From Ascidia mentula (lineage: Eukaryota > Chordata > Ascidiacea > Phlebobranchia > Ascidiidae): a stretch of DNA of 64,000 nucleotides. This document shows positions 1 through 11,800 of the stretch, in pieces. The stretch spans positions 501,001-565,000 of the forward strand of contig OX387199.1 in the NCBI GenBank assembly GCA_947561715.1, given 5' to 3'. Position 1 is the first letter of the stretch. Each line of letters opens with the position of its first letter. Position numbers and translations under genes: made by a program. The notes beneath the pieces were generated by a model. It ran no database searches and was not told where the DNA came from. It was given only the letters and a program-made list of their open reading frames with translations.

Positions 1-2
1 AC

Positions 3-1156
3 GACGTTGATCCAGCACCCGATGCCCCTTTTCCACTGGACAGAAGCTCAATTAATCCTGTTGCTACCTCGACACCCAAAAAGAAGAGACGTCCTGACTC
101 CATCAGTCTACTGGAGGTTTCAGACTCTTTCATAATAGATGAATTTTCCATGAATGAGACTTTGTCAGTTTCGCATGACTATACAACAGATATTGCTATT
201 GAACATGGTGATATTGTTTCACCGTATCCCTGGGAGGAATATACTGAAACTGATTTCGTTTCAGTAAAAACCGGTCGAATTGCTGTCATTTCCGAATGTC
301 TTCGTGGCTCCAATTGGCTTAATGACGAAGTGATTGAAACGGCCATCAAATCCTTTGTCAGTTGTGACGAGAGTTTTCTTCTGTGGGATTCCTGTTTTGT
401 TCAGTTGGCGGCCAAACACATGCACGAGGCCATAAGCGGTTATGCTTGTCACAATGAAGCTCTTAACCACGATAATTATGTATTTCTTGTCAACCCTGGA
501 GCACACTGGTTTATTGTTGTAGCCAACCTAAAAGAAAAACAAGTGATCTGCATCGACTCATTGATGTCTTTGACGTCGGAACCAAAACTAGAGTCCATAT
601 TGTTAGATATATTTCAAATAATTAATGCAACTTTTGCCGTTGGTTCTGCATCAACAATGCTGCATCAACAACGGAATGGAACTTCTACAGGTGCCCAGAC
701 GTTCCACAGCAAAAAAATTCATACGACTGCGGCGTACATGCAGTAGCAAATGCCTACTGCATTATCAACAAGCTCCAACTGCCTATCGAATTGCCATCAT
801 CAAAGACCAGAAATTGGATTGCTAATGTCATCGCCAGTTCAGATAAATCACCAACAAAGACCAAGTCAAGAATCAAAATTGCTGAAGCAAGCGAAGCTGC
901 AGAAAGAAATTGGTTGCCATCACACACCAAAATCACTGTCGGGGAAATAGAAGTGAAAAAAATGTTCCAAACCGAAGAAACAACAAGAGAAAACTGGAAG
1001 ATATGCGATGCACTTAAATGCCCGGGAAACAAGGAAACTGTTTTGCAGTTATTTTGCGTTTCGTGCAGAAAGTGGTTCCACAAAACTTGCCTCCCTGGTA
1101 AAGTTGCCGCCAAAGCAGGAACGTACTTTTCGTGCACAAAGGAATTAACAAGTTAG
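3..1156 (+). pseudogene. Ulp1-type (C48) protease plus PHD-like zinc finger, 3' part of a MULE-like transposon gene
   Basis: The reading frame is open to the window edge, so the gene starts upstream. An early basic run (PKKKRR) could be a nuclear signal. The Ulp1/SENP fold is recognisable: WLNDEVIE near the start, the catalytic His in GAHWFIVV, the Asp in CIDSL, then Gln and Cys in QQKNSYDCGVHAV. A Cys/His-rich PHD-like end follows (CDALKCPG, FCVSCRKWFHKTCL). The protease frame is interrupted by a 14-bp tandem duplication at 646-672 (CTGCATCAACAA-TG repeated), so the second half continues in another frame. This is likely a disabling mutation or assembly error. An AATAAA lies at 1301. The same protease-then-PHD order ends the MULE protein at 8,862-13,895, and a minisatellite follows in both cases. 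I infer the 3' part of a related plain DNA transposon; a captured host gene is less likely. Confidence 0.65.
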
Positions 1157-1300
1157 ACAAAACAACTTTAGTAAAACACATGTTAAGCACACGTTAAAAT
1201 ACAGTAGGCCCAACCAATATGTTTGTATCATTTTGCGCTGTCCCAGTTAATAATTTTGTAAGGTGCATCTTTTTCAATTCGTTTTTTTTTCATTGTATTT

Positions 1301-1306
1301 AATAAA
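1301..1306 (+). terminator. Polyadenylation signal AATAAA
   Basis: A canonical AATAAA lies 145 bp after the stop of the Ulp1/PHD frame and just before the minisatellite. The transcript would therefore end before the array. Confidence 0.5.
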
Positions 1307-1369
1307 ATTTGCAATGAACGTTCAATCGGTGTAAATGAATTTCAATACTTACAGATAACTTATGTACAA

Positions 1370-3410
1370 GCTCAATATTTGTCGGTTCCGTAAGCTCAAT
1401 ATATTTTCCTCAGACGCCTTTCGCCAATTCCGTGAGCTCTATCTACTTTCCTTAGACGCCCTTGGTCAGTTCCGTAAGCTCTGTCTACTTTCCTTAGACG
1501 CCCTTGACCAGTTCCGTAAGCTCAATATATTTTCCTTAGACGCCTTTCGCCAATTCCGTGAGCTCTATCTACTTTCCTTAGACGCCCTTGACCAGTTCCG
1601 TAAGCTCAATATATTTTCCTTAGACGCCTTTCGCCAATTCCGTAAGCTCTATCTACTTTCCTTAGACGCCCTTGACCAGTTCCGTAAGCTCAATATATTT
1701 TATTTAGACGCCTTTCGCCAATTCCGTGAGCTCTATCTACTTTCCTTATACGCCCTTGGTCAGTTCCGTAAGCTCTATCTACTTTCCTTAGACGCCCTTG
1801 ACCAGTTCCGTAAGCTCAATATATTTTCCTTAGACGCCTTTCGCCAATTCCGTAAGCTCTATCTACTTTCCTTAGACGCCCTTGACCAGTTCCGTATGCT
1901 CAATATATTTTCCTTAGACGCCTTTCGCCAATTCCGTGAGCTCTATCTACTTTCCTTAGACGCCCTTGACCAGTTCCGTAAGATCGATATATTTTCCTTA
2001 GACGCCCTTTGCCAGTTCCGTAAGCACTATCTACTTTCCTTAGACGCCCTTGGTCAGATCCGTAAGCTCTATCTACTTTCCTTAGACGCCTTTGCCAGTT
2101 CCGTAAGCTCTATCTACTTTCCTTAGACGCCCTTGGTCAGTTCCGTAAGCTCTATCTACTTTCCTTAGACGCCCTTGGTCAGTTCCGTAAGCTCTATCTA
2201 CTTTCCTTAGACGCCTTTCGCCAATTCCGTGAGCTCTAACTAGTTTCCTTAGACGCCCTTGGTCAGTTCCGTAAGCTCGATATATTTTCCTTAGACGCCC
2301 TTTGCCAGTTCCGTAAGCTCTATCTACTTTCCTTAGACGCCCTTGGTCGGTTCCGTAAGCTCAATATATTTTCCTTAGACGCCTTTCGCCAATTCCGTGA
2401 GCTCTATCTACTTTCCTTAGACGCCCTTGGTCAGTTCCGTAAGCTCTTTCTACTTTCCTTAGACGCCCTTGACCAGTTCCGTAAGCTCAATATATTTTCC
2501 TTATACGCCTTTCGCCAATTCCGTGAGCTCTATCTACTTTCCTTAGACGCCCTTGACCAGTTCTGTAAGCTCAATATATTTTCCTTAGACGCCTTTCGCC
2601 AATTCCGTAAGCTCTATCTACTTTCCTTAGACGCCCTTGACCAGTTCCGTAAGCTCAATATATTTTCCTTAGACGCCTTTCGCCAATTCCGTAAGCTCTA
2701 TCTACTTTCCTTAGACGCCCTTGACCAGTTCCGTAAGCTCAATATATTTTCCTTAGACGCCTTTCGCCAATTCCGTGAGCTCTATCTTCTTTCCTTAGAC
2801 GCCCTTGACCAGTTCCGTAAGCTCAATATATTTTCCTTAGACGCCTTTCGCCAATTCCGTAAGCTCTATCTACTTTCCTTAGACGCCCTTGGTCAGTTCC
2901 GTAAGCTCAATATATTTTCCTTAGACGCTCTTGGTCAGTTCCTTAAGCTCAATATATTTTCCTTAGACGCCCTTGGTCAGTTCCGTAAGCTCAATATATT
3001 TTCCTTAGACGCCTTTGGCCAGTTCCGTAACCTTTATCTGCTCTCCTTAGACGCCTTTTGCCAATTCCGTGAGCTCTATCTACTTTCCTTAGACGCCCTT
3101 GGTCAGTTCCGTAAGCTCTATATATTTTCCTTAGACGGCCTTTGCCAGTTCCGTAAGCTATATCTACTTTCCTTAGACGCCCTTTGCCAGTTCCTTGAGC
3201 TCTATCTACATTCCTTAGACGCCTTTGGCCAGTTTCGTAAGCTCTATATATTTTCCTTAGACGCCATATGTCAGTTCCGTAAGCACAATCTAGTTTCCTT
3301 ACACGCCCTTGGCCAGTTCCGTAAGCAGTATGTATTTTCCTTAGACGCCCTTGGCCAGTTCCGTAAGCAGCGTGTATTTTCCTTAGACTATTTCCGTTCC
3401 TTAGCTCCGT
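1370..3410. repeat. 42-bp minisatellite (84-bp dimer), likely terminal array of the left transposon
   Basis: About 49 tandem copies of a 42-bp unit. Two subtypes often alternate. One reads TTCCGTAAGCTCAATATATT then TTCCTTAGACGCCTTTCGCC; the other reads TTCCGTGAGCTCTATCTACT then TTCCTTAGACGCCCTTGACC. The pair gives an 84-bp dimer period. Because 42 is a multiple of three, a 254-aa open frame runs through it, but nothing suggests it is a real protein. The array decays toward 3,300-3,410. It begins about 200 bp after a Ulp1/PHD gene end, which matches the layout of the 57-bp array beside the MULE. I infer that it is the right terminal arm of an element whose other arm lies upstream of the window. 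Confidence 0.85.
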
Positions 3411-3519
3411 AAATTAGTGTCTGTGAATTTCCTTAGGTTCCTTAGTTCCTTAGCTCCGTAAATTAGTGTGAGTTTCCTTAGATTCCTTAGGTTCCTTATT
3501 CCGTAAATTAGTGTTACCC
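3411..3519. repeat. Degenerate array edge and junction between two minisatellites
   Basis: Three loose repeats built on TTCCTTAGCTCCGTAAATTA plus GTGT, clearly derived from the 42-bp family but rearranged. They end at GTGTTACCCC, directly against the first 57-bp unit at 3,520. No target-site duplication is visible at the junction. Confidence 0.6.
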
Positions 3520-6500
3520 CATTTATGGTGTAGCGTGGAAGCATTAAATACTCTAATGTGGTTGGGCCTAGATTTCAATTATGGTGTAGCGTGGAAGCAT
3601 TAAATACTCTAATGTGGGTTGGGCCTGGATTTCAGTTATGGTGTAGCGTGGAAGCATTAAATACTCTAATGTGGGTTGGGCCTAGATTTCAGTTATGGTG
3701 TAGTATGGAAGCATTAAATACTCTAATGTGGGTTGGGCCCAGATTTCAGTTATGGTGTAGCCTGGAAGCATTAAATACTCTAATGTGGGTTGGGCCTAGA
3801 TTTCAGTTATGGTGTAGTATGGAAGCATTAAATACTCTAATGTGGGTTGGGCCTGGATTTCAGTTATGGTGTAGCGTGGAAGCATTAAATACTCTAATGT
3901 GGGTTGGGCCTAGATTTCAGTTATGGTGTAGTATGGAAGCATTAAATACTCTAATGTGGGTTGGGCCCAGATTTCAGTTATGGTGTAGCGTGGAAGCATT
4001 AAATACTCTAATGTGGGTTGGGCCTGGATTTCAGTTATGGTGTAGCGTGGAAGCATTAAATACTCTAATGTGGGTTGGGCCTAGATTTCAGTTATGGTGT
4101 AGTATGGAAGCATGAAATACTCTGATGTGGGTTGGGCCTAGATTTCAGTTATGGTGTAGTCTGGAAGCATTAAATACTCTAATGTGGGTTGGGTCCAGAT
4201 TTCAGTGATGGTGTAGCGTGGAAGCATTAAATAATCTAATGTGGGTTGGGCCCAGATTTCATTTATGGTGTAGCGTGGAAGCATTAAATACTCTAATGTG
4301 GTTGGGCCTAGATTTCAATTATGGTGTAGCGTGGAAGCATTAAATACTCTAATGTGGGTTGGGCCTAGATTTCATTTATGGTGTAGCGTGGAAGCATTAA
4401 ATAATCTAATGTGGGTTGGGCCCAGATTTCATTTATGGTGTAGCGTGGAAGCATTAAATACTCTAATGTGGTTGGGCCTAGATTTCAATTATGGTGTAGC
4501 GTGGAAGCATTAAATACTCTAATGTGGGTTGGGCCTAGATTTCAGTTATGGTGTAGCGTGGAAGCATTAAATACTCTAATGTGGGTTGGGCCTAGATTTC
4601 AGTTATGGTGTAGTCTGGAAGCATTAAATACTCTAATGTGGGTTGGGCCTAGATTTCAGTTATGGTGTAGTCTGGAAGCATTAAATACTCTAATGTGGGT
4701 TGGGCCTAGATTTCAGTTATGGTGTAGCGTGGAAGCATTAAATACTCTAATGTGGGTTGGGCCTAGATTTCAGTTATGGTGTAGTCTGGAAGCATTAAAT
4801 ACTCTAATGTGGGTTGGGCCTAGATTTCAGTTATGGTGTAGTCTGGAAGCATTAAATACTCTAATGTGGGTTGGGCCTAGATTTCAGTTATGGTGTAGTC
4901 TGGAAGCATTAAATACTCTAATGTGGGTTGGGCCTAGATTTCAGTTATGGTGTAGTCTGGAAGCATTAAATACTCTAATGTGGGTTGGGCCTAGATTTCA
5001 GTTATGGTGTAGTCTGGAAGCATTAAATACTCTAATGTGGGTTGGGCCTAGATTTCAGTTATGGTGTAGCGTGGAAGCATTAAATACTCTAATGTGGGTT
5101 GGGCCTGGATTTCAGTTATGGTGTAGCGTGGAAGCATTAAATACTCTAATGTGGGTTGGGCCTAGATTTCAGTTATGGTGTAGCGTGGAAGTATTAAATA
5201 CTCTAATGTGGGTTGGGCCTAGATTTCAGTTATGGTGTAGCGTGGAAGTATTAAATACTCTAATGTGGGTTGGGCCTAGATTTCAGTTATGGTGTAGCGT
5301 GGAAGCATTAAATACTCTAATGTGGGTTGGGCCTGGATTTCAGTTATGGTGTAGTCTGGAAGCATTAAATACTCTAATGTGGGTTGGGCCTAGATTTCAG
5401 TTATGGTGTAGCGTGGAAGCATTAAATACTCTAATGTGGGTTGGGCCTAGATTTCAGTTATGGTGTAGTCTGGAAGCATTAAATACTCTAATGTGGGTTG
5501 GGCCTAGATTTCAGTTATGGTGTAGTCTGGAAGCATTAAATACTCTAATGTGGGTTGGGCCTAGATTTCAGTTATGGTGTAGTCTGGAAGCATTAAATAC
5601 TCTAATGTGGGTTGGGCCTAGATTTCAGTTATGGTGTAGCGTGGAAGCATTAAATACTCTAATGTGGGTTGGGCCTAGATTTCAGTTATGGTGTAGCGTG
5701 GAAGCATTAAATACTCTAATGTGGGTTGGGCCTAGATTTCAGTTATGGTGTAGCGTGGAAGCATTAAATACTCTAATGTGGGTTGGGCCTAGATTTCAGT
5801 TATGGTGTAGTCTGGAAGCATTAAATACTCTAATGTGGGTTGGACCTAGATTTCAGTTATGGTGTAGTCTGGAAGCATTAAATACTCTAATGTGGGTTGG
5901 GCCTAGATTTCAGTTATGGTGTAGTCTGGAAGCATTAAATACTCTAATGTGGGTTGGGCCTAGATTTCAGTTATGGTGTAGCGTGGAAGCATTAAATACT
6001 CTAATGTTGGTTGGGCCTAGATTTCAGTTATGGTGTAGCGTGGAAGCATTAAATACTCTAATGTGGTTGGGCCTAGATTTCAATTATGGTGTAGCGTGGA
6101 AGCATTAAATACTCTAATGTGGGTTGGGCCTAGATTTCAGTTATGGTGTAGTCTGGAAGCATTAAATACTCTAATGTGGGTTGGGCCTAGATTTCAGTTA
6201 TGGTGTAGTCCGGAAGCATTAAATACTCTAATGTGGGTTGGGCCTAGATTTCAGTTATGGTGTAGTCTGGAAGCATTAAATACTCTAATGTGGGTTGGGC
6301 CTAGATTTCAGTTATGGTGTAGCGTGGAAGCATTAAATACTCTAATGTGGTTGGGCCTAGATTTCAATTATGGTGTAGCGTGGAAGCATTAAATACTCTA
6401 ATGTGGGTTGGGCCTAGATTTCAGTTATGGTGTAGTCTGGAAGCATTAAATACTCTAATGTGGGTTGGGCCTAGATTTCAGTTATGGTGTAGTCCGGAAG

Positions 6501-7345
6501 CATTAAATACTCTAATGTGGGTTGGGCCTAGATTTCAGTTATGGTGTAGTCTGGAAGCATTAAATACTCTAATGTGGGTTGGGCCTAGATTTCAGTTATG
6601 GTGTAGCGTGGAAGCATTAAATACTCTAATGTGGTTGGGCCTAGATTTCAATTATGGTGTAGCGTGGAAGCATTAAATACTCTAATGTGGGTTGGGCCTA
6701 GATTTCAGTTATGGTGTAGTCTGGAAGCATTAAATACTCTAATGTGGGTTGGGCCTAGATTTCAGTTATGGTGTAGTCCGGAAGCATTAAATACTCTAAT
6801 GTGGGTTGGGCCTAGATTTCAGTTATGGTGTAGCGTGGAAGCATTAAATACTCTAATGTGGGTTGGGCCTGGATTTCAGTTATGGTGTAGCGTGGAAGCA
6901 TTAAATACTCTAATGTGGGTTGGGCCTAGATTTCAGTTATGGTGTAGTCTGGAAGCATTAAATACTCTAATGTGGGTTGGGCCTAGATTTCAGTTATGGT
7001 GTAGTCCGGAAGCATTAAATACTCTAATGTGGGTTGGGCCTAGATTTCAGTTATGGTGTAGCGTGGAAGCATTAAATACTCTAATGTGGGTTGGGCCCAG
7101 ATTTCAGTTATGGTGTAGCGTGGAAGTATTAAATACTCTAATGTGGGTTGGGCCTAGATTTCAGTTATGGTGTAGCGTGGAAGCATTAAATACTCTAATG
7201 TGGGTTGGGCCTAGATTTCAGTTATGGTGTAGCGTGGAAGTATTAAATACTCTAATGTGGGTTGGGCCTAGATTTCAGTTATGGTGTAGCGTGGAAGCAT
7301 TAAATGCTCTAATGTGGGTTGGGCCCAGATTTCAGTTATAGTGTA
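3520..7345. repeat. 57-bp minisatellite, left inverted arm of the MULE
   Basis: About 67 copies of a 57-bp unit containing GTGGGTTGGGCCTAGATTTC, AGTTATGGTGTAGCGTGGAA and GCATTAAATACTCTAAT. The main variants are GCGTGG, GTCTGG and GTATGG after the TGTA, and GGGCCC versus GGGCCT. A 56-bp variant (one G missing in ATGTGGTTGGG, always with CAATTATGG) recurs at about 3,557, 4,297, 4,467, 6,062, 6,346 and 6,630. The last three are exactly 284 bp apart, giving a five-unit higher-order repeat. The length of 57 (19 codons) keeps long frames open, up to 546 codons; I treat these as by-products. Confidence 0.95.
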
Positions 7346-8861
7346 GCTTAAAAACTTTATACTCTGTGGGTTGGTGTATGACTGGAACTATTATATTTTG
7401 GTTTTGCTTCGCTTACTTTGCACAAGCTCAGACCATCAGAATGAAGCATGTTGCCAATGTGTTTAGATCCATTAACATAATTTAGGTCATTCTATTTTGA
7501 CTATGTTGGTTTCAACAAAAGACAAATGACATTTGAAGCGACAAGTCAAACAGAAGACACAAATCAAAAGGTTTGTTATGATTTTATTAAAAAAAAACAA
7601 TTTTAAATGCTACTTGAATTTCAGCTGAACATCTGCAATGCTTCTGTTGGAATATTACATCTGTGGAAATAAAGTATAATTTGAATAAGGTAAGAATTAC
7701 TGTTAAGTCTTTAAAGTTCATTTTGTGTGGTCCTTTTTACTCCTTCCCAAAAATGAAATTATTTTATATCATACTATGGATATGATAGTGTCTGTCGTCA
7801 TACTACAAAATATTTTCACTTCGTATATTGTTTACATTGGATTTAAAAAAATGGATATTCCTGTATGATTCTTGATTGATAAAACAAAATTGTTACAAAG
7901 CTTTAACACTGCAGATTCTGCAAAGATAGAAGCCACCCTAAATAAGCTGCAAGAAACCAGATACAAATTTCCAAACATATTTTTTACAAAGTTGAAATCT
8001 TTATAAAACACACTATCTCATGTTAAACAGCATTTGTGTTATATATATTGTTTTGTGTATGCTAATTGTGATGCAATAAACTGTTTCTGCTACTGCCAGA
8101 CAATGCAAAGTTAAATGAACTTCCTTTGGGCACAAACATTGCACTCTTTGTCACATGTCGCTACAAAAATGGTGCTATTTGTTTTGTAATCGAATTCTCT
8201 TTTTTTTGGCGAACTAAGTGCTTTTCAGGCTTTCCAAATAAATAATGTTTGCTTATATGTTGATGGACTGCATTTTTATGTTGTGTTTGAAAAATTCCTA
8301 CCACGCCCAGGAGGCTTTTCCATGTGGTCGTTGGCATTTTTGATAACCCAGATGCCTCGCCAGTAGCCATATGAAACTGGGTTGAACAACATAATACGAG
8401 TTGAAGAAAACACAATACTTAAATAGTATGGTCTTAAAATCACTCTGCAAAAGTGTTACACCTCTCAGGTTGAAGCCTGATTGGTCAGTTTTACCATCGC
8501 AAGGTATGGTATGAAATTCACTCTGCGAAAGTGTTACACCTCTCAGGTAGAGTCCCGATTGGTCAGGTTTACCATCACTCTACGAGTGTTACACCATTAG
8601 GGTCAAAACCCAAAGGTATGGTAGGAAATTCACTTCGCAGGAGTGTTACACCTCTCAGGTAGAGTCCCGATTGGTCAGGTTTACCGTCACTCCAAGAGTG
8701 TTACACCCTTTGGGCCAAAACCCAAAAGGTACGGTATTACATTCACTTTGCAGAAGTGATAAAACTAAAAAAATTGGGACATTGTGGTTGTTATGGTATA
8801 GTGAATAAATTTCATTTGGCTTGTGTTCTTATTTGTTTAACAGATTGTAATGTTGTTTGAT
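7346..8861. other. Non-coding left internal region of the MULE
   Basis: About 1.5 kb between the left arm and the transposase stop codon. It is AT-rich with no convincing coding frame. Its only structure is the subterminal repeat block at 8,440-8,765. Confidence 0.6.
8440..8765. repeat. Imperfect ~115-bp subterminal tandem repeats
   Basis: Three to four imperfect copies of a block containing AGTGTTACACCTCTCAGGTA, GATTGGTCAGGTTTACC and AAAACCCAAAGGTATGGTA. Each holds an inverted CCAAT box (ATTGG) and the near-palindrome GTGTTACAC. They lie between the left minisatellite arm and the 3' end of the MULE gene. Position and periodicity would suit transposase-binding or promoter sites; that is inference. 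Confidence 0.7.
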
Positions 8862-11800
8862 TTACAATGTGCACACAAAATATTTATCTTTTTTTGCTTG
8901 CTTCTCTGAAAAACCAACACACATGATGTGAAACCACTGTCCACATCGAGTGCACTCAATCCAAACTTTTTTCAGGGGATTGGCGCCTTCATCTCCACAT
9001 ACTTTACATGTCTCTATTTCATTTGTGCCTTGAAGACACTTGCCAGCAATTTCCCTTAACATTTCAAGTCTATAGCTGTAGGTACAAACATTTTGCACAA
9101 GTTTTTCTCCAGTTGCCAGCCATTTTGCATACATACATATCATCACTCCACAGCTTGATCCATCTGGCTGTTTTGTTCTGTGTGGTATTTCCACAGTATT
9201 AATTTTCCAAACAAACTTTGTTGCCATTAGACAATTCACCATAGCTTTTGCAGTTTGAACATTGCTGTCTGTTTTTACACAAGGCATTGCTACTGGGTCT
9301 ATGTACAGCATTTTTCGACCAGGGATGTCAACTACAAGCAAAACCCAGTGGAAGCCTGAAGAGTTCCAAGGTATAAACAGTGTTTGTTTCCCTTGCAAAT
9401 TCATCCCTTCCCAAACTTTTTTAATTGAAGCTTTTCTTTGTAATATTTGAGCCACTGTCGAACAAACATAAAGTGCGTGTTGGTGCACACCAGTTAATCG
9501 CCACAAGTAGCTGTTAATGACTTCATCATAAAGCCAACCAACATTAAATCTGCTGTCATGCTTTTTAAGCTCGCAAACTTCAGCTGGTGGCAATGAGTCA
9601 TCCAGAGATTTTAACTCCAACAAAGAAATTGAATGAGGGCCGTTTTTCAAAATTGTACCAGAAGCTTTGTAACCGGTAACATGGGCTGTGATGTTTTTTT
9701 GCATCATTGAGTGTTTGTTCCGAACAATATCCATACAAGCCTCACCAGAAGATTCATGTTGGTCACAGGCTTTTGCTGCATGTGGGGTTGTTAATTTTAC
9801 ACTTTTCTTTGATCGAGGAAACAAAGTTGTTACTTGGTGCAGCGGCTGCATAAGGTTGGCAAATTGTCCAACCCATGATGAAAATGGATTGAGCTTTGGT
9901 CGCTTGCGGGGCAACTCATCATGGACAGTATTTTCAGAAGGTGTTGTTTTTCGCTTCCTTTTCAATGACTTAAGTTCTGGAGGTTGAGTAATTCTAAACC
10001 CAGAATCGTATGAACATGCTTTAGAAAACTTAGCCACCATGGCATTGCCATCAGAAATGCCTTCATCCAAAACCTGCTTGGAACTGACATCATATGAAAG
10101 GTCTATCAAATGCTTCATTAAATCAATAAACTTTTGATGGCTTTGTTTGCGATCTGAGGTTTTGTTGTCAGTACCGCAGGTTTTGTCGTCAGTTACAATG
10201 TTTTCAGGTTGAGAAATTGATTGGTTTGTGGAGGAATTCTTGATGTCTTGTGTTTTGACCACAGTATCACAAACAGTTTCAGCTGACAATTTTTTCACAA
10301 CAACCGGATCCAAAACCATGTAAACAGAATTGGAGTACCAATCTGGCAGACTATGCCATCCAACATCTGCATACTTGTTAAAAATTGCAAACATGTGTTT
10401 GCATGGTAAAAAATTGTGTAAAAAATCATGACATGTACACTTTGGAAAATCTCTTTCGGTGCCAAATTTAATGGTGTATATTTCAGAAGAGGAACTGCTT
10501 AATACAGTGAACAAGTCCCCTTTTCTACATATAGAACTTGCCTGAATGTTTGTAGTTTCTCCGATACGTTTTATACAATGTTTTACCAATTTTCTTGGTC
10601 GGTTTCGAAGAAAGCTGGGAACCTCAGCGTTGTAACTTCTGTAATTGCCAGAAGATCTCATGTTTTGTTGTTTGTATCTGCTCAAAGTAAAATTTATTGA
10701 TTAATTTTGATTGCATGTTCTTGCATATAACCATAAATGTTTTATTCGAGGTACACTCACTTCTCATATGCATTTGGCAAAAATTCGTGGTGCAAAATTG
10801 TAATTAAGCCAGAAAGCGACTTATCAGTCCGAAATCGCACATGGCATTCTTTTAAAACTCGGTTTTGTCTCTCAACACCATTGTTGGTGCGGATCAAAAC
10901 CTTTAACTGGTCTGCTCGATAGAGCCACATCCAACGCTACAAAACGTGCATGAACAGAAGTCACATTTAACATATATGTTTTGTAAATACTCAAACCTCT
11001 TTATCCTTAAGCCAAATATTTGTGAAGTATTTTTGTAGTTTTGGGTTGTTTTCCCAAACTGAACTTGACTCAAATATCTGCAGTGCATTGTTGCAGCTTT
11101 TTTCACATTCAGCGTTAGCAATTCCTCTCATAAATGTCAAAACTTTGTCCTTGTCTGGACCTACTTGGTTTTCAGATTTTTTAACCCATCTTTCCCATGC
11201 CTGTTCACGATGAAAATCGCAAATGAGGACACGGACATCTAGAAAATAGTTATTTTTACATATGTGGTACATGTATATTTGATGCAGAACTTTAACCTGT
11301 AAAAATGCTTTCAATGGCATGGATCTCAGCATCACATTTATCTACCATAAAAAATGATGGTTGCCATGCAGGAGTCCATTCTTTCAATATTTTCAGTGCC
11401 TCTTCAATGTCCAATTGTCTTTCATTCTGTGTAATGAAACTGGCAACAACTTGATAGCCAACATTTGTCTTCACACAGAGAAAAAACAATGGGAGAGCAT
11501 ATTTGGATGTCTTGTAGGTAGCATCCATTAGACAAATGTCTTGGCCGTAGCGCAGAAGCAATCTACGCTGCCATGCAAACTGATGGATAAACAGCATGAT
11601 TTGTTCAGATTGAATGACTGGTGCTGTTTCTCCATCAACTACTTCAGGTTCCATGTTAGCAATGAATGGCCGGAAATATATTTTGTCATTGGCATCTCCT
11701 GCCTTCACCCATTCATCCACCAAGCACTGGACATTAGTTTGATCAATTTTTGCAAATCTGTGTTTACAAAATACTCGGTAATAATGACTTTGAATGTCCT

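Noticed and set aside
1362-2126. 254-aa frame of 14-aa repeats resembling leucine-rich repeats
   Set aside because: By-product of the 42-bp repeat length; leucines arise from the repeat sequence and not from an LRR consensus.
3558-7341. Long frames of 19-aa repeats (up to 546 codons) in the 57-bp array
   Set aside because: Any stop-free unit with a length divisible by three stays open when tandemly repeated. The frame breaks at each 56-bp unit and the inverted array does the same; no start context, splice or domain supports translation.
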